Source: Malurus cyaneus samueli
Taxonomy: Eukaryota > Chordata > Aves > Passeriformes > Maluridae
DNA length: 64,000 nucleotides
Assembly: GCA_009741485.1 (NCBI GenBank)
Contig: CM019227.1
Location: 10,216,938 to 10,280,937, forward strand
Reading direction: 5' to 3'
Shown here: positions 9,791-21,700 of the stretch, piece after piece
How the letters are laid out: every line of letters begins with the position of its first letter
How positions within the stretch are numbered: the stretch's first letter is position 1
Notes under the pieces: generated by a model
What the model saw: only the letters and a program-made list of their open reading frames with translations
Told to the model about the DNA's origin: nothing
Databases searched by the model: none
Position numbers and translations under genes: made by a program

Positions 9791-12700
9791 GTGCGTGGGG
9801 TTCGGGGACAGCGGTGCTGCGGTGATGGAGCTGTGGCTGCTGTGGGCTCGGGGCTGTTTCTTTGTAGCTGCTGCTCTCACAACACGGTACGAGCTGTTCT
9901 GTGTGCGGAGCGCAGGTTCGTGTGCGACGGTGCTACAAAAGTTTTGGTTTCCTGGAGTTGTAGGTAAAATGCGGTGGGGAGGATGTCTTGCCATAACAAA
10001 CGTGTCAGTTTTCTTTGAAATCTGCCAGAGAATTGTAAAGGTGATAGAAATAGAACACATGGCTAATTTGAATGGGAAAAAAAAAAAGTGGGTTTGGTGA
10101 CTGAACTTCGTCTTCAACTTCTTTTTGTTCCCGGTCATCGAAGGTGCTTTCCATCTTTTTTTTATTCGCATTTCATTGCAAGCAAGTGCCCTTTTGCAGT
10201 AATTGCTTAGAAGCAACAATTCGTATGGAGTATCAGTGAGTTACAATTTATTCAGACCTTTAAATAAAGCCTCTTGCACAGTCAGCGTTCTCGGTATCAA
10301 AATTACTCTTGGGATTTCCTGGGTAATGTCAGTTTTCCAGACAAAAGACACAGTAATTCGGATACAGTTCAGCATCATTTCATCATTCTTGTCTAATTTA
10401 TTTTTTTTTCTTCCTGGCGCTTAGTGTTTGCAGTAACAGGGCAGTGCTGAAGTTTTATGGCAGAACATTTTCACTGAATATATGTTCTTTGGGAAGTCAT
10501 AAATTCTCTTAATTTTAATAAATAGTGCTTGATTCTGAGATGTGAATATGGGCTTGTGTTAATATAATGCTTCATTTTGCTAATCTGCCATCTTGGTAAG
10601 TTTGAATGTGATTAAAGACTTTGAGGTGCGACTTTACATAAATAAAAATAATTGTGTTTTCATTCCTCCAACGTTAAAACTTTTTATTTCCCCCCCGTGG
10701 TTCTGTGTCTCAATAGTAATTTCTTTAAAGGATGTCCTGGTGTTTTTTTTTTCTCTTTCAGTGTTGTGTATTGAAGCTTAAACAGAATGCTTTGTAATTT
10801 CAACCCTGCCCTTCAAAGGGGTTCGACTTAAAGCATCTGTTTATCTACAGACATTTAAATTATTTCCAGGAGAGTGTGAAGAGGCTTCGGAGCACAGCAT
10901 TAAGGGTCTTGGGGATGCTGTTGTGTGATATACATAGGTAGAGACACAGTTCAGAAGTCTTGGATGTTTCTAATAGTACTGAATAAAGTTGTCGAAAGCT
11001 TTTGAGTACCGAGTTTGATTTGCTTTGAGAGCTGTGCCGCAGTAGGGTCCCTGGGTTGTGTCCTGAGTTGCTGGGGTGCTTTGGGCTCCCAGATGTGACT
11101 GATGTCAGCCCGGGCTGTGGGGAACAGCCTGAAAAAGAGAGCCTTGGCTGGGAAGCAGCTGTGACAGAGCCCCGTTATGGGGCAGAACAACAAATGCTTT
11201 GAAATAAGCCAAACACATGGATTTTGCTGTAGCAGGTGAATAGGAAGCAAAGTTGTTAGAAGAAAAAAGATGCTCGGAAATGTCGTCTTATTAATATTAT
11301 TGAAGCATCTATCGTACGAGATTGCCTGGGTGTTACTTTGTTTTCATATGTAACCAGAGTACAGAGAAGTGTTTGCCTCACTAGGAGCTGTTAAATGTAG
11401 TGTTGCCTCAATGTGAAGTTTAAAAAAGGATTATCCTGGGTCCTCATGGGCAGGTTGTGTTGCACTTTAATCTCTGCAAAATGAGTATAAAATTATAAAT
11501 ATTTAACTATATTAAATACATCATTTAAAATTCTGTATTAGTGACACAGATGCTTATTGAAGCTTTCCTAAGGGTGTTTTCCATGTGAAAAGGCAAAAAT
11601 CCCCCTGTGGATTGCAGAGCATAGCTATGGAATGCATTTTAAAAAAATATATCTGTCAAATATTTGGTTTATATCCACAAATGTGAATTTCAGTTTCTGT
11701 TAATCAGATGTAGATGCTTAAATTAACCTGCAGAAATTAAGGTAAAAACTATACCAGAATATTCTGCCTAAGTGGGATGTTAGGAATTCTTACATGTGGA
11801 CATAGGTATTGGGTTTTTATAACTTGGTCCATTCCTGAGTAAATGTTAGAATGGTCTTGGAAAGAACGAAATGAGCCATGAGTGGAGATGTGCCATATGT
11901 TCAAATTGTTTCAAGATCCTGCAAGCTTTTATAGTTCAGGAGCCATTACTTTTCTTAATGGAAAGCTAGTAATAGGAGAACTGCTAATATACGCTGAAAG
12001 TAAATCTAAACAGAATCTTAAATTTTGGTGGGAAAAAAAGATATGATAGACTGTGTAAGATTATGGGAATGCAAGTGAGTGGGTAGGACCTGTGTTATAA
12101 AGGGGGGTCCTTTTCCATGCTTGCTATCAAGGTATGTTCTATAAAGCCTGCACTTAAGAATAGTGCTTTTAAAATTGCCTCCAGATCATTGGAGCTGGAT
12201 TTTTTTTTGACCTTTCTTCTATAATAGGTGTCCCCTATTATAGAAGATATTGTGGAAGGGCTGCAAGCTCCAGAACTGAGGCTTCTTGAGTGTTCTTTCC
12301 TGCCTGCCGTGTGACATTCTGAATCAGAACACTTGGAAAATGTGCCATACTTACCGGGCAAAATACAAAGAAAATAAACCCAAAACTGTGCCTCTGAACT
12401 GGTGTGGGGTGGATGAATGGTTTTAAGGCAGAACAGTGCTTGGAGACACTTCAGCCATGCTGACACCACACCAGAGCCAAGAGGACCTTAAGGCATGGGG
12501 AGGGCGGTGTAATCCGATTAATGATTGGAAGTAGGGTGGATTTGATTGACTCATCCCTTCAGAGCAGTGCAGGGGCTCTTGTGGGGCAAAGTGCTGTGTG
12601 GTAGCAGTGCAAGTGGAGATTCCCTGGGATGTTTGGCCTCCTGAGCCAGCTTGTTCCAGAAGTGATGATCTGCCTGTTGTAGATGAGATGAATGATGCCT

Positions 12701-15700
12701 GTACTGGGGGAAGCAGAAAATCCAGCAGGAGTGGCCCGGTCTGTTACTCAGGAAGTTTCAAGGCTGCTTTCTGAGCCAGCTACAGCAATAGTTTGTCGCA
12801 AATTGAGCATGTGGTGATGTTGAGAACAGAGTTAACAATTCCTGTCTAGGGAGAAAATGTGTTCTAGGGAATTCCCAGTCTTCTGGTGGGGACTGCCTGA
12901 CATGCTGGCAGGCGTTCCAGTTCCTGTGTGCACATCGTTCCCCCAGCAGCTTAACAGCTGTTTAGCAAGGCTTTCCCCTGCCCTGTCACACTTAGACTTG
13001 CCTTCCGAAGACTCCTTGTGAGTTCTGTACTTCACCTGGGTGAAAAACCTCTCAGAGTGCTCAGAGCTGCTTGAGCAGTGCTGTCAGACAAAACGGTGGA
13101 TGAAAGCAGGCCAGAAAATAATGTGAGAACCTCTGTCAATAACTTGTTTATAGTATATATACAACACAAATTATTAAAAATTGCAGAAATTCTTGTAAAT
13201 TAAAAAGCAGGATTTTAAAATTACACATTCAGTGTGAAGCATAAACCTGGGAGCAAATCTGACTCTTTGCTTTAAGAAGGTTGTGGACTCTGCTGCAGTA
13301 GTTGTCAGATTTCTAAGTGTGAGACAGCAGTCAGGGTAGCTGCTGTTGACTAGTCTGCCTCCATTCATGCCTGGAAATACTTCTTTTTCTGGACTCTTTC
13401 AAGCTACTATTTTCTTGTAGGTTAAATAGCACATTTTAGACTGCTGTGTCTCTTCTGCTTTTGTCTTTAATATCCAAATCTTTCTTATTTTTTTCAGGCA
13501 TTTTATGTTAGTTGAATACATACTTTTAATCACAGCTCAGATTGACAAAATCCAGTAGCCACTTCCCGGCCATCACTGGTGGTGGAACAAGTTAGTGCTA
13601 TACAGGGGTGAGAATGAACAATGTTGCTGCTTTGAGCTTTTCTGTTGGAGCTCTGCTTGGACAAGTGTGAGTAGTAGCTGTGTGGAGTTACCTTGGTTTG
13701 TGGAGTCGTGACAAGACAGTGACAGAGCTGTGCAGATCCTGGGAGTTGTGAGGGGTTTGTGAGGGAGTCTGCCAGGGTCTGTTGCTGCCCATGAGGAGCA
13801 GGTGCTTGTTGAGAAATGCCAGTTTAATCTGAAAGCTTTTTTGTAAAGCCACTGTTGCTTATCCTGTATCTGTGAAATCACAGTCCAGTGATTTGTGATC
13901 TGGACCAGAAAGAAAGAACGCTTTTGTTTGACTGTCTTTTACAGGTAGAAACAGCTGCTTTGGGCTTCCAGAAATGCAGCTAGCACCATCTTCCAGGTGC
14001 TTGTCTTGCCCTCAGCACTGCTTGAGCTCCTTCTCCTTCAGAAAGTTCCAGTGCCTCTCTCTTGACAGGTGGCTGTGTGAAGAGCAGAGCTCTGGGGCTT
14101 GTGTCAGGATGTGACTTCTATAAGAGCTGCTGTTTCTGTCATTGCTAGTCCTTTCACCCAGAGTTCTAAACTACTTTGCAGTCCAGAGGAATCTTGCTGT
14201 TTGGTACCCTGGGGGAAAGATCAGGAATTAGTTTCAGCTAAATGATTTCTCAGTTTTGTGAAGAAATGTTCTGTTAGTTGGAAATAGAAGTAAAATTTTA
14301 ATTTCATGGTTGAAGAGATGTCTTCTGCTAGGTATGTTTTAGTCTGAGAGAGGCTCCTGCTCGTAGGAATAATATACTGAAAAATGGAGCATAAATTGTG
14401 AGATACTCTATTTTGTCTGTGATCACTGAGCAAACTCATCCTGACAGAGCTTGACACGATACACAACAACTCTGGTTTTCAGGCTGGTATTCTGATTCAG
14501 TTTGCAAAGGTAAGGGATTGGAATAACTAACACTGCAGGCATGGCACAAGGAAGGGCTGCTCATGGAGTCTTACAATATTTAGTCATATCTAGCTTGTGT
14601 AAGTATAAAAACCATTCTTGTGGAAAGATTTTTGCATTACTCAAAGTGTGCCTGAGAGCTGGATTTTTGTTAGGGCCTTATGTAAAAGGTCAAGAGGCTT
14701 TTCTTTTCCGACAACAAGCATGGTACAGACCAGTGCAGAGCAGGGATAACTCCAGGAAAACATTCTGTTTTCCAAAGGCTTTACAAGGCTGCCTTCAGAA
14801 ATAATTTCATTTTTGTCTCTCTTCTCTGCAGAAAGTGAATGGAAAGAATTTTTATCCCTTTGGTTAATTCAGACTGGATGGTGGTACCATCCAGTAAAAG
14901 GGGGAGGTACTGCTTTAGCCACTTCTGCCCTACTTGTGAAAGCAAGCTTAGAACCCTCCCCAAGTTTCTGTGCTCCAAACTCTGGTGCTGCCAGTTTCAG
15001 TTGCATTTCTCTGTCAGGCCCTGAGCAGCTGCCCCAGCGCGGTTGGGGGTGGTGCAGCTCCACGCACAGAGCTGGTGGCTCTGCTGTTCTCCCAGGCCTG
15101 AGCACAGCAGCAGAGGGGAGTCAGGTGTACTTGACACACTGAAAGTGTTGGTGCAGAGTTTCCCTGCTCTAGCTGATGCCTGGTTTGTTCAGGACAAGCA
15201 GTCACAGACTTCAGAATCTGATTTATGCAGGTGAAACTTGACTGTCATTTGGTTTTTTTCCTCCAGAGGTCTCTTGGTTTTGTAGCCAGAGAGAGGCAAA
15301 ACCAACTTAAAACAGGTCAGGGAAGAACCTCATGCATTTTCTGACTCTGCTTCAGTGTTATTTGAAGCCGTTAGGCTCTTGGCCCTCAAACTAACTTTAA
15401 AAACTGAAAAAGATTTTGCAGCTTGTGTTTGAATATTAAACCTGAAGATTCCTTGGCAAATGCTGTTGATGTGTTGAGAGGATAAAAGCCCAATGTTATG
15501 TACAAATTTTTTTCTTTTAGATCTGTAAAGAGAGTCTCAGAAGTGCTCTGTAATTATGTATTAAATACATTCTTCCAAATATAATGTCTTTTCTGTACTG
15601 ATGTTGTTTCCAGAATACACTGATGATAGTGCCCTGATTCCCAAGAACTCATCGGTGATTGTGAGGAGAATCCCTATTGGAGGAGTTAAAGCTACAAGCA

Positions 15701-18700
15701 AAACATATGTTATGTAAGTTCCCCAAACATTGGCTTCTTTGGGAGGTGTCAGTGTGCCTACCTTGTTACTGATAGCAGTTACAGAGACACTCGGGTTGTA
15801 TCTTGTCTGTTAAAGCTGCTGCTGGTGATTGTTGTCATGGGGTAGATTTTAATGTGTCTGTCCCAAAAGAGACTTATGATTTTGAGATCTGCTGGGACAT
15901 GATGTTCAGACACCAACAGTGGTAACTTTTGAGATGATTCTGTTGCATTTGTTTTGGGGCTTATTTTTCTGAGATTCAAAGCAGATCCTATTTCCTCTAT
16001 ATGGGGAGATTCCTTATTATTTGTGTCTGCTTTTTTAATAAAGGCAGGTATGCATTGTAGTGTAAATTTAGCATTTGTTCCCATCTCAGAAGAATCTGAT
16101 TCTGGGTGTTTGACTATTGCCTGCATTTGTGGGAGATAGGACAGTATATATCAGGTATTTTTCTGCCTCAGATCTGGGGGGTTGTATAGTAGTTGTAGAG
16201 GAAAGACCAAGGGTTTCCAGCTGGTGAATCATGCAAACAAGAAGTTTCATTTCCAAGTGATTCCTGTGTGTTTCCTAAAGATACTATCTGAGGCAAGAAA
16301 AAGAGAACCATACCCTAAAAGTACTGGCTGTTATGTGACTACCATGAAGGAATAGTTAATCCTGTCCAAACTCAAATCTCAAAAGCAGTTTAGCACACTA
16401 CCAAATGTACTAGTTACCTTTCTGAGTCTGTCTGTACCCAAGCTGGGATCTGTGCTTCAGGTTTTGTTTCTGTATTCCTAAGGTTTACACCTGATCTCTG
16501 TCCTCAGTATTGGTTAAAATCAGAGATAACTCAAATGCAATCCTGCCTACAGGATTCTTGCTGTAGTGGTGTTTTTATACAGTCCAGATATATAACAGCT
16601 ACATCAGCTCTGTTGCAATGGGCATGTCTTTCAGCCTCCTTAAAGCCATGGCTCTCCACCACCAGCAGGAGATATTATTAGCTTGTGGTTTTGCCCTGTC
16701 TTTCCAATGTTGGTTCTCAGTAAATAAAGTACCCTGAGGAGTTACAGCGTGTCTTTAACAAACAATTCAGCAGCATCCTGGTACCCATGAACCATTTGCA
16801 AGCAAAAAACCCTGTATGGATGTGGCTCTGCATGTAACCTGGGGCGTGTTACTGCAGGAGTTGGTGCAGTTCCCTCGGGGTTCTGCACCCACAGCACTGT
16901 GCCTGTAAACATGGCCTTGCTTTGGGGGTTCATTTCAGTATGTGCTGAGTGCTGTCCTGACTGCACCTCGCCTGGTGTTGTAAAGCCCTCCAAAGAATCA
17001 AAGCTGATATCAAAGATTCCATCAGTACTGGTGTGGTGGGATCAGAAAAGAACAGTACTGCTGTGGTAGAGTTGAAAATTAACCAGGCAGATGAGTTTTC
17101 TGTTTGTCAGCTGGAAACATTGCAGAAACCATTGGTAGGGTGGTTAATGTTTGGGGATGGGGAATGTCTGCTGGAATGGTGCAGAGGCCTTCAGAAAGGC
17201 GTTACCTTGCAGTAAATGGCTGAAGCAGCTATTGTGTGGTAATTGAAAATATTTCCTTGTACTTCCTCACCTTCAGAAGGTATAATTGGGAGCCTGGGCA
17301 GGTTTAGCAGTGGCAGGAAGCTGAGCCTGTCCATTGGCATGTAAATTCCCCAGCAGCCTTTGCATTGCTTCTGCTCATGGGACTCTTTGGATGATGCATG
17401 GATTGTTTGTTTAACTCTCTCAGTGGCTGCATGTGTGATTCATGATGAAGAGCATGCAGGTACAGACCAACGAGTATGTGGAATCTCAGCAAGTTTTCAA
17501 ATGTAATACATATTTCCTAAAATATTGTAGCATTTTCAAGATTATTTTATAGCAAATTCTGGCAATTAAGACCTTTTTTTTTGTCACAGGACTCCTAAAT
17601 CGCACAAAATCCTAGAAACTACTTTCAGGTGACATTTCTACTACTATTTTTAGTCAATATAGCATATGTAACATGTTTAATATTTTGGCACTTTGAAGGC
17701 TAAATATGTAGATCTCTGAACACAGTGCTTGGGCTTCCACAAAGAAACACTGTCTAGAGACTGTGCTGCTGACACTGTTATGTTGCCCCTTTGTCACGTG
17801 ACTGTGTTTTCCACTTGAGCAAACTTGCACTTGTAGATTATCGCTGTTCTTTCATAGAAACTAAAGCCCTGCTACCTGGTACCTGTGTGTGATACCAGGG
17901 ATACATGTTGACCAAAGCTGCCCCATGGTTTGCTGATTGATTATTTAAGAACACAGAACTCTAGTACATACTTCATGGGTTTGATACTTAGAGAGCAGAG
18001 GCAAAATATCTGAAGACTTCCTCTTGCACTGTTGTGTTCTAGATCTGTAAGTCTTGAGTAATTTATTACGGTGTTGAAATGTGATGGGGGGAGGTGGGTT
18101 TAGTGACACTGAATGTACCAAGAGAGAACGTTTTTGTTACAAATAAATGTCCAGGTTCCCTAGAGCATTGTGGCATATTTTGTTATGTTGAGGTTCTGGA
18201 CTCTTTGTGTTGGATACAAGTGATTTGTTTTAAATTCTGATCACCTTTATTTCTTCTTCTAGAAGTCGAAGTGAGCCAGTGAGTGGAACATCAAAAGCAG
18301 TATGTAAAAACACAATCTCACACTTTTTTTCCTACACACTGCACTTAATTCTAAATAATGCAGCCTTTTTAAAATTTGCCTAACGTTAACTTAATATATT
18401 TTCCAGTAAATCCTAGTGTATGTTGTAAATACATTGTATTTGATTAAGCATAGTAAAAACTGGGTAATGCCATCATTTGCAGTTCTAATGTGAATACTGG
18501 TATTTGTGCCTAGTAATGCATTGTATTTCATATTGAATATGCCAGAATTTCCTGTATGACTCTGTGTTGTACAGATAATGTATGATCGTTTCCAGATCCT
18601 GTAGGCTCAAGGTTTGCACACTGAACATGGTGCCATGTTCTACATTTGTCTGTCTATAGCTAGTGATATGTATGTTTGTATAGGTTGTTGTGTGCTTTTT

Positions 18701-21700
18701 GTTTCTTGCAATAAAAATGTTTGGAGTGTATTTTTTGCCATTTTCACATTGTATCACTTAGCTTTTGTTTTTAAATACCTTTTTTTGCCTAATGGTTTTT
18801 GAAAATGTTATCAAAAACCACTGAGAAACCATGATTGTGAAACTTGGTGCTGTTCCTTACTTTTGACTTGGGGGTTCAAAGAAATACCAACCCCAGCACA
18901 TCCCAGATGTTTTCAGGACAGTTCTGTGCAGCTAAATAATTCCTTCTTGTGTCCTTAAATATTTGGGTATTTGTTTCTAAAACTGTAAAATTGAAGTGAT
19001 ATTGTTTTGACCCCTCTGAGTTCAGAAATGTCTTTAACAGCCTGACGTGAATTTCAATATCGCTGCTACACAGAGTGGTATTCTAAAGTTCTGCATTTGA
19101 TCTCTCCCCGTTATCTGGTGAAGCAGTTTAGTTCATCAGTTTGTCTGCAAATGATAATATGTAACACAAATTTTGGCAACAAGTCAGAGCCTGGGGCATT
19201 TGCAGGTGAAATCCCTGTTGCTGTTTTTAACTTCTGCCTGCAACATGTTTTTGGATCTGGGTGACCCCAGGGTTGGCTGCTGCTGTAATTCCTAAAGGTT
19301 AAGCCTTTCTTTAGTATACCACCACTTGGAATTCACATTTGGAAAAGGGGCAGCATTTTCCTTCAGGTTTGCAAGTACTGTTGTTCCACTGCTAACATAC
19401 AGTCCCACACAGAAATCCGTGCCTGGTGATGGGCTAGATCTTGGTGTGCCACTTGGATCAGTACTGTGTGGAGCAATGCTTTTCCAATAGTCCTTAGAGT
19501 ATATCAAAGTACTATTTGGTGGGGTTTATTTTTCATCTTTATTTTAAGTATAACTGCTTCTCCTTTACTAGATTGGTGTGAGGCATTACACTAACCCTGG
19601 ATCATTGGTTCTGATCACTTGATCAGCTATTAGGATAACTTGATCTAGAAATTCCTGAACTCTGGGGCTATGTTCTGGGAAGAATACAGCCTCTTGGTTC
19701 CCATGGGACAATCAAGCTAAAATTGAAAACTTGCTGTGTGTAGGTCTAAAACCACTAAATGTAACATCCGTAATTCTATTGCTGATTGATTGAAATTCCT
19801 TTTGGAGAACTCATTATGAGTTGGAGTTAGTTCAACTGGCCCAGTGACCCTAGCAGTTAATGTAATGCATTTATGTAAATCACGTTTATAGTATTTGATC
19901 TAATTCAGATGGGTTTTTATTTCTTGAAAACAGTTCTTTTTCTTTTTGTTTACTAGCATGTGTATAAACACAAACCACATGTTCATAAATAAAGTTAACA
20001 TTCTTTTAGCCTCGTGTGTTCCCTGGCATGTCTGTATTACATTGCTCAGTAGCATCTTAACCGTAAGCTAACTTAGATGTGTCAAAAAGAAAAAAGGAAA
20101 AATCCCGGAGTGGGAGGGAAGGCTTAGTGTGAGAGAGAACTACCAGCAGGAAAGGAAAGGCAAAGCCAAGATATTCCCTGGTGTGCTCCAACTGTCCATG
20201 GTCTGGGAGGGTGGAAGCCTTGCATCCCTCTGTACAGGCCTTCTCTGTCTCACTGGAAAAGCCCTGCAGCCTCAGCAGCTTCTGGGGCTGGAGACACAAA
20301 TAGTTGATTCTATAAAGTTAACTCAGGTCTTGGTGTGGGGGGATTGGTTTTTTTTTTTTAATAAATACACATATTTCTGCATGTATTTCAGAGCAGAAGC
20401 TGGGTCTTGGTGTAGTTGGAGTAAATCGCTAGTAATCTTATCAATTACTGATGGAGAGTAAAGCTGCACAGTTAAATTCAGTTAAGATTTCTTTTTTTAA
20501 AGGATGCACAAAAACTTCTTTTTAGTATTTCTTTGTTGTCATACTCTTCTGCCAGCTGCCATTTCACCCTCAGCAATGTGTGCTACTTTTGGCACAGCCA
20601 AAGCCAGGGCATGAGGCCTTTCTGCTTTAGGGTCGGTGTCTCAGTACCTTCCAGGCTCTCGAGCTGGGCTTTGTCCTTGGAGGCTGTGGAAGGGCCCACG
20701 TGTGCTCGTTGGTTTAGTGCCATCAGGCACAACTGGGAACTTTCCTGGCTGAATTTTCAATGCAGCCAGACTCCGAGTTTTGGGGAAAGCCCTGTAATTT
20801 CAGTGTAGCAGTCCAGCAGTGGGATCAGCCTTTTCCTCCTCTTTTCTGTCCCCTTGACATTGTGTTAGTTTCTTTTCAGTCTAATGCATGACATAGGAGT
20901 TAAAACATTGTTGAGTTTAGGGTTTTGGGGTTACTTGCTCTGGGTTTTTTTGGGGGGGTTTAGTTATAATTCTGCTGTATTATCTCAGAGTTGCATACAA
21001 GTTCATGGATATGTTATTTCTGCTTTACCATTTTGTGGCACTGCCAGGAAATACTTCAGTTGAGATTTGAAAGGAAAAATGTAGGCAAAAATGTAGGATC
21101 GTGGAAAGATGGCCATAGGCAAATGCACTGAAGAGTAGATTAATTATCTGTTTGTTGCTTTTAGTAGCTGTGCAGTATCACCTCCTTTAAGAAATTAGAC
21201 TGTTGCCTGTGGTCTGTATAAAAGCAGCTTCCTAAAAAAAAGAAAAGGAAAGAATTAATAGTTTAACAGTTGTGTTTCAGTTCCTAGTCAGTACTAGGCC
21301 ATTTAACACTAGACCTTGCCTAATTACTTGTTTGTTTCTGAGAAAACACAAAATTATAGCTGTGCCTGCCCTGAGAGAACACTGGCCTGCTTTTTCATGT
21401 GTAAGAGTGGCATATGGAGCATGATGCTTTAAAGTGCTTGTCCAGACTTCTTTTTGAACACAACTAGGTACAGAGTGTTCTGGAAAGAAGGAGAGTTAAA
21501 TCTTGTGGTAAGACTTGCAGTGGAATGAAGGTCTTTTGGTCTAGATATCTGTGTTCCTCTTCAAAGACACAACTTCACGAGCTCTTTAGTCATTAATACA
21601 GGAATGCTGTATGTGCTTTCCTGAAAACACAAAAGAGAAACAACTCACTGGTGTGAGAAATCATCTTGGGCATGGAGATACATTTTTCCAGAGTCTACTA

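Larger units (their letters stand above)
8935..9830 (+). promoter_or_regulatory. RBBP6: CpG-island promoter of RBBP6
   Basis: CpG dinucleotides become dense near 8940 and stay dense to about 9830, spanning the 5' leader and exon 1, against AT-rich sequence on both sides. No TATA box is placed for a start here, as in most housekeeping promoters. Sites seen: an E-box CACGTG at 9019-9024 overlapping a full CRE TGACGTCA at 9023-9030, a second CACGTG at 9051-9056, and an NRF1-like TGCGCATGC at 9081-9089. The exact start site cannot be read from sequence. Confidence 0.85.

Noticed and set aside
18623..18640. Inverted repeat gaacatgg-tg-ccatgttc, considered as a p53 or steroid-receptor site
   Set aside because: The half-sites have the wrong spacing for either (p53 needs rrrcwwgyyy decamers; receptor sites need a 3-bp spacer). 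A chance or structural inverted repeat in the short isoform's 3' region is more likely.
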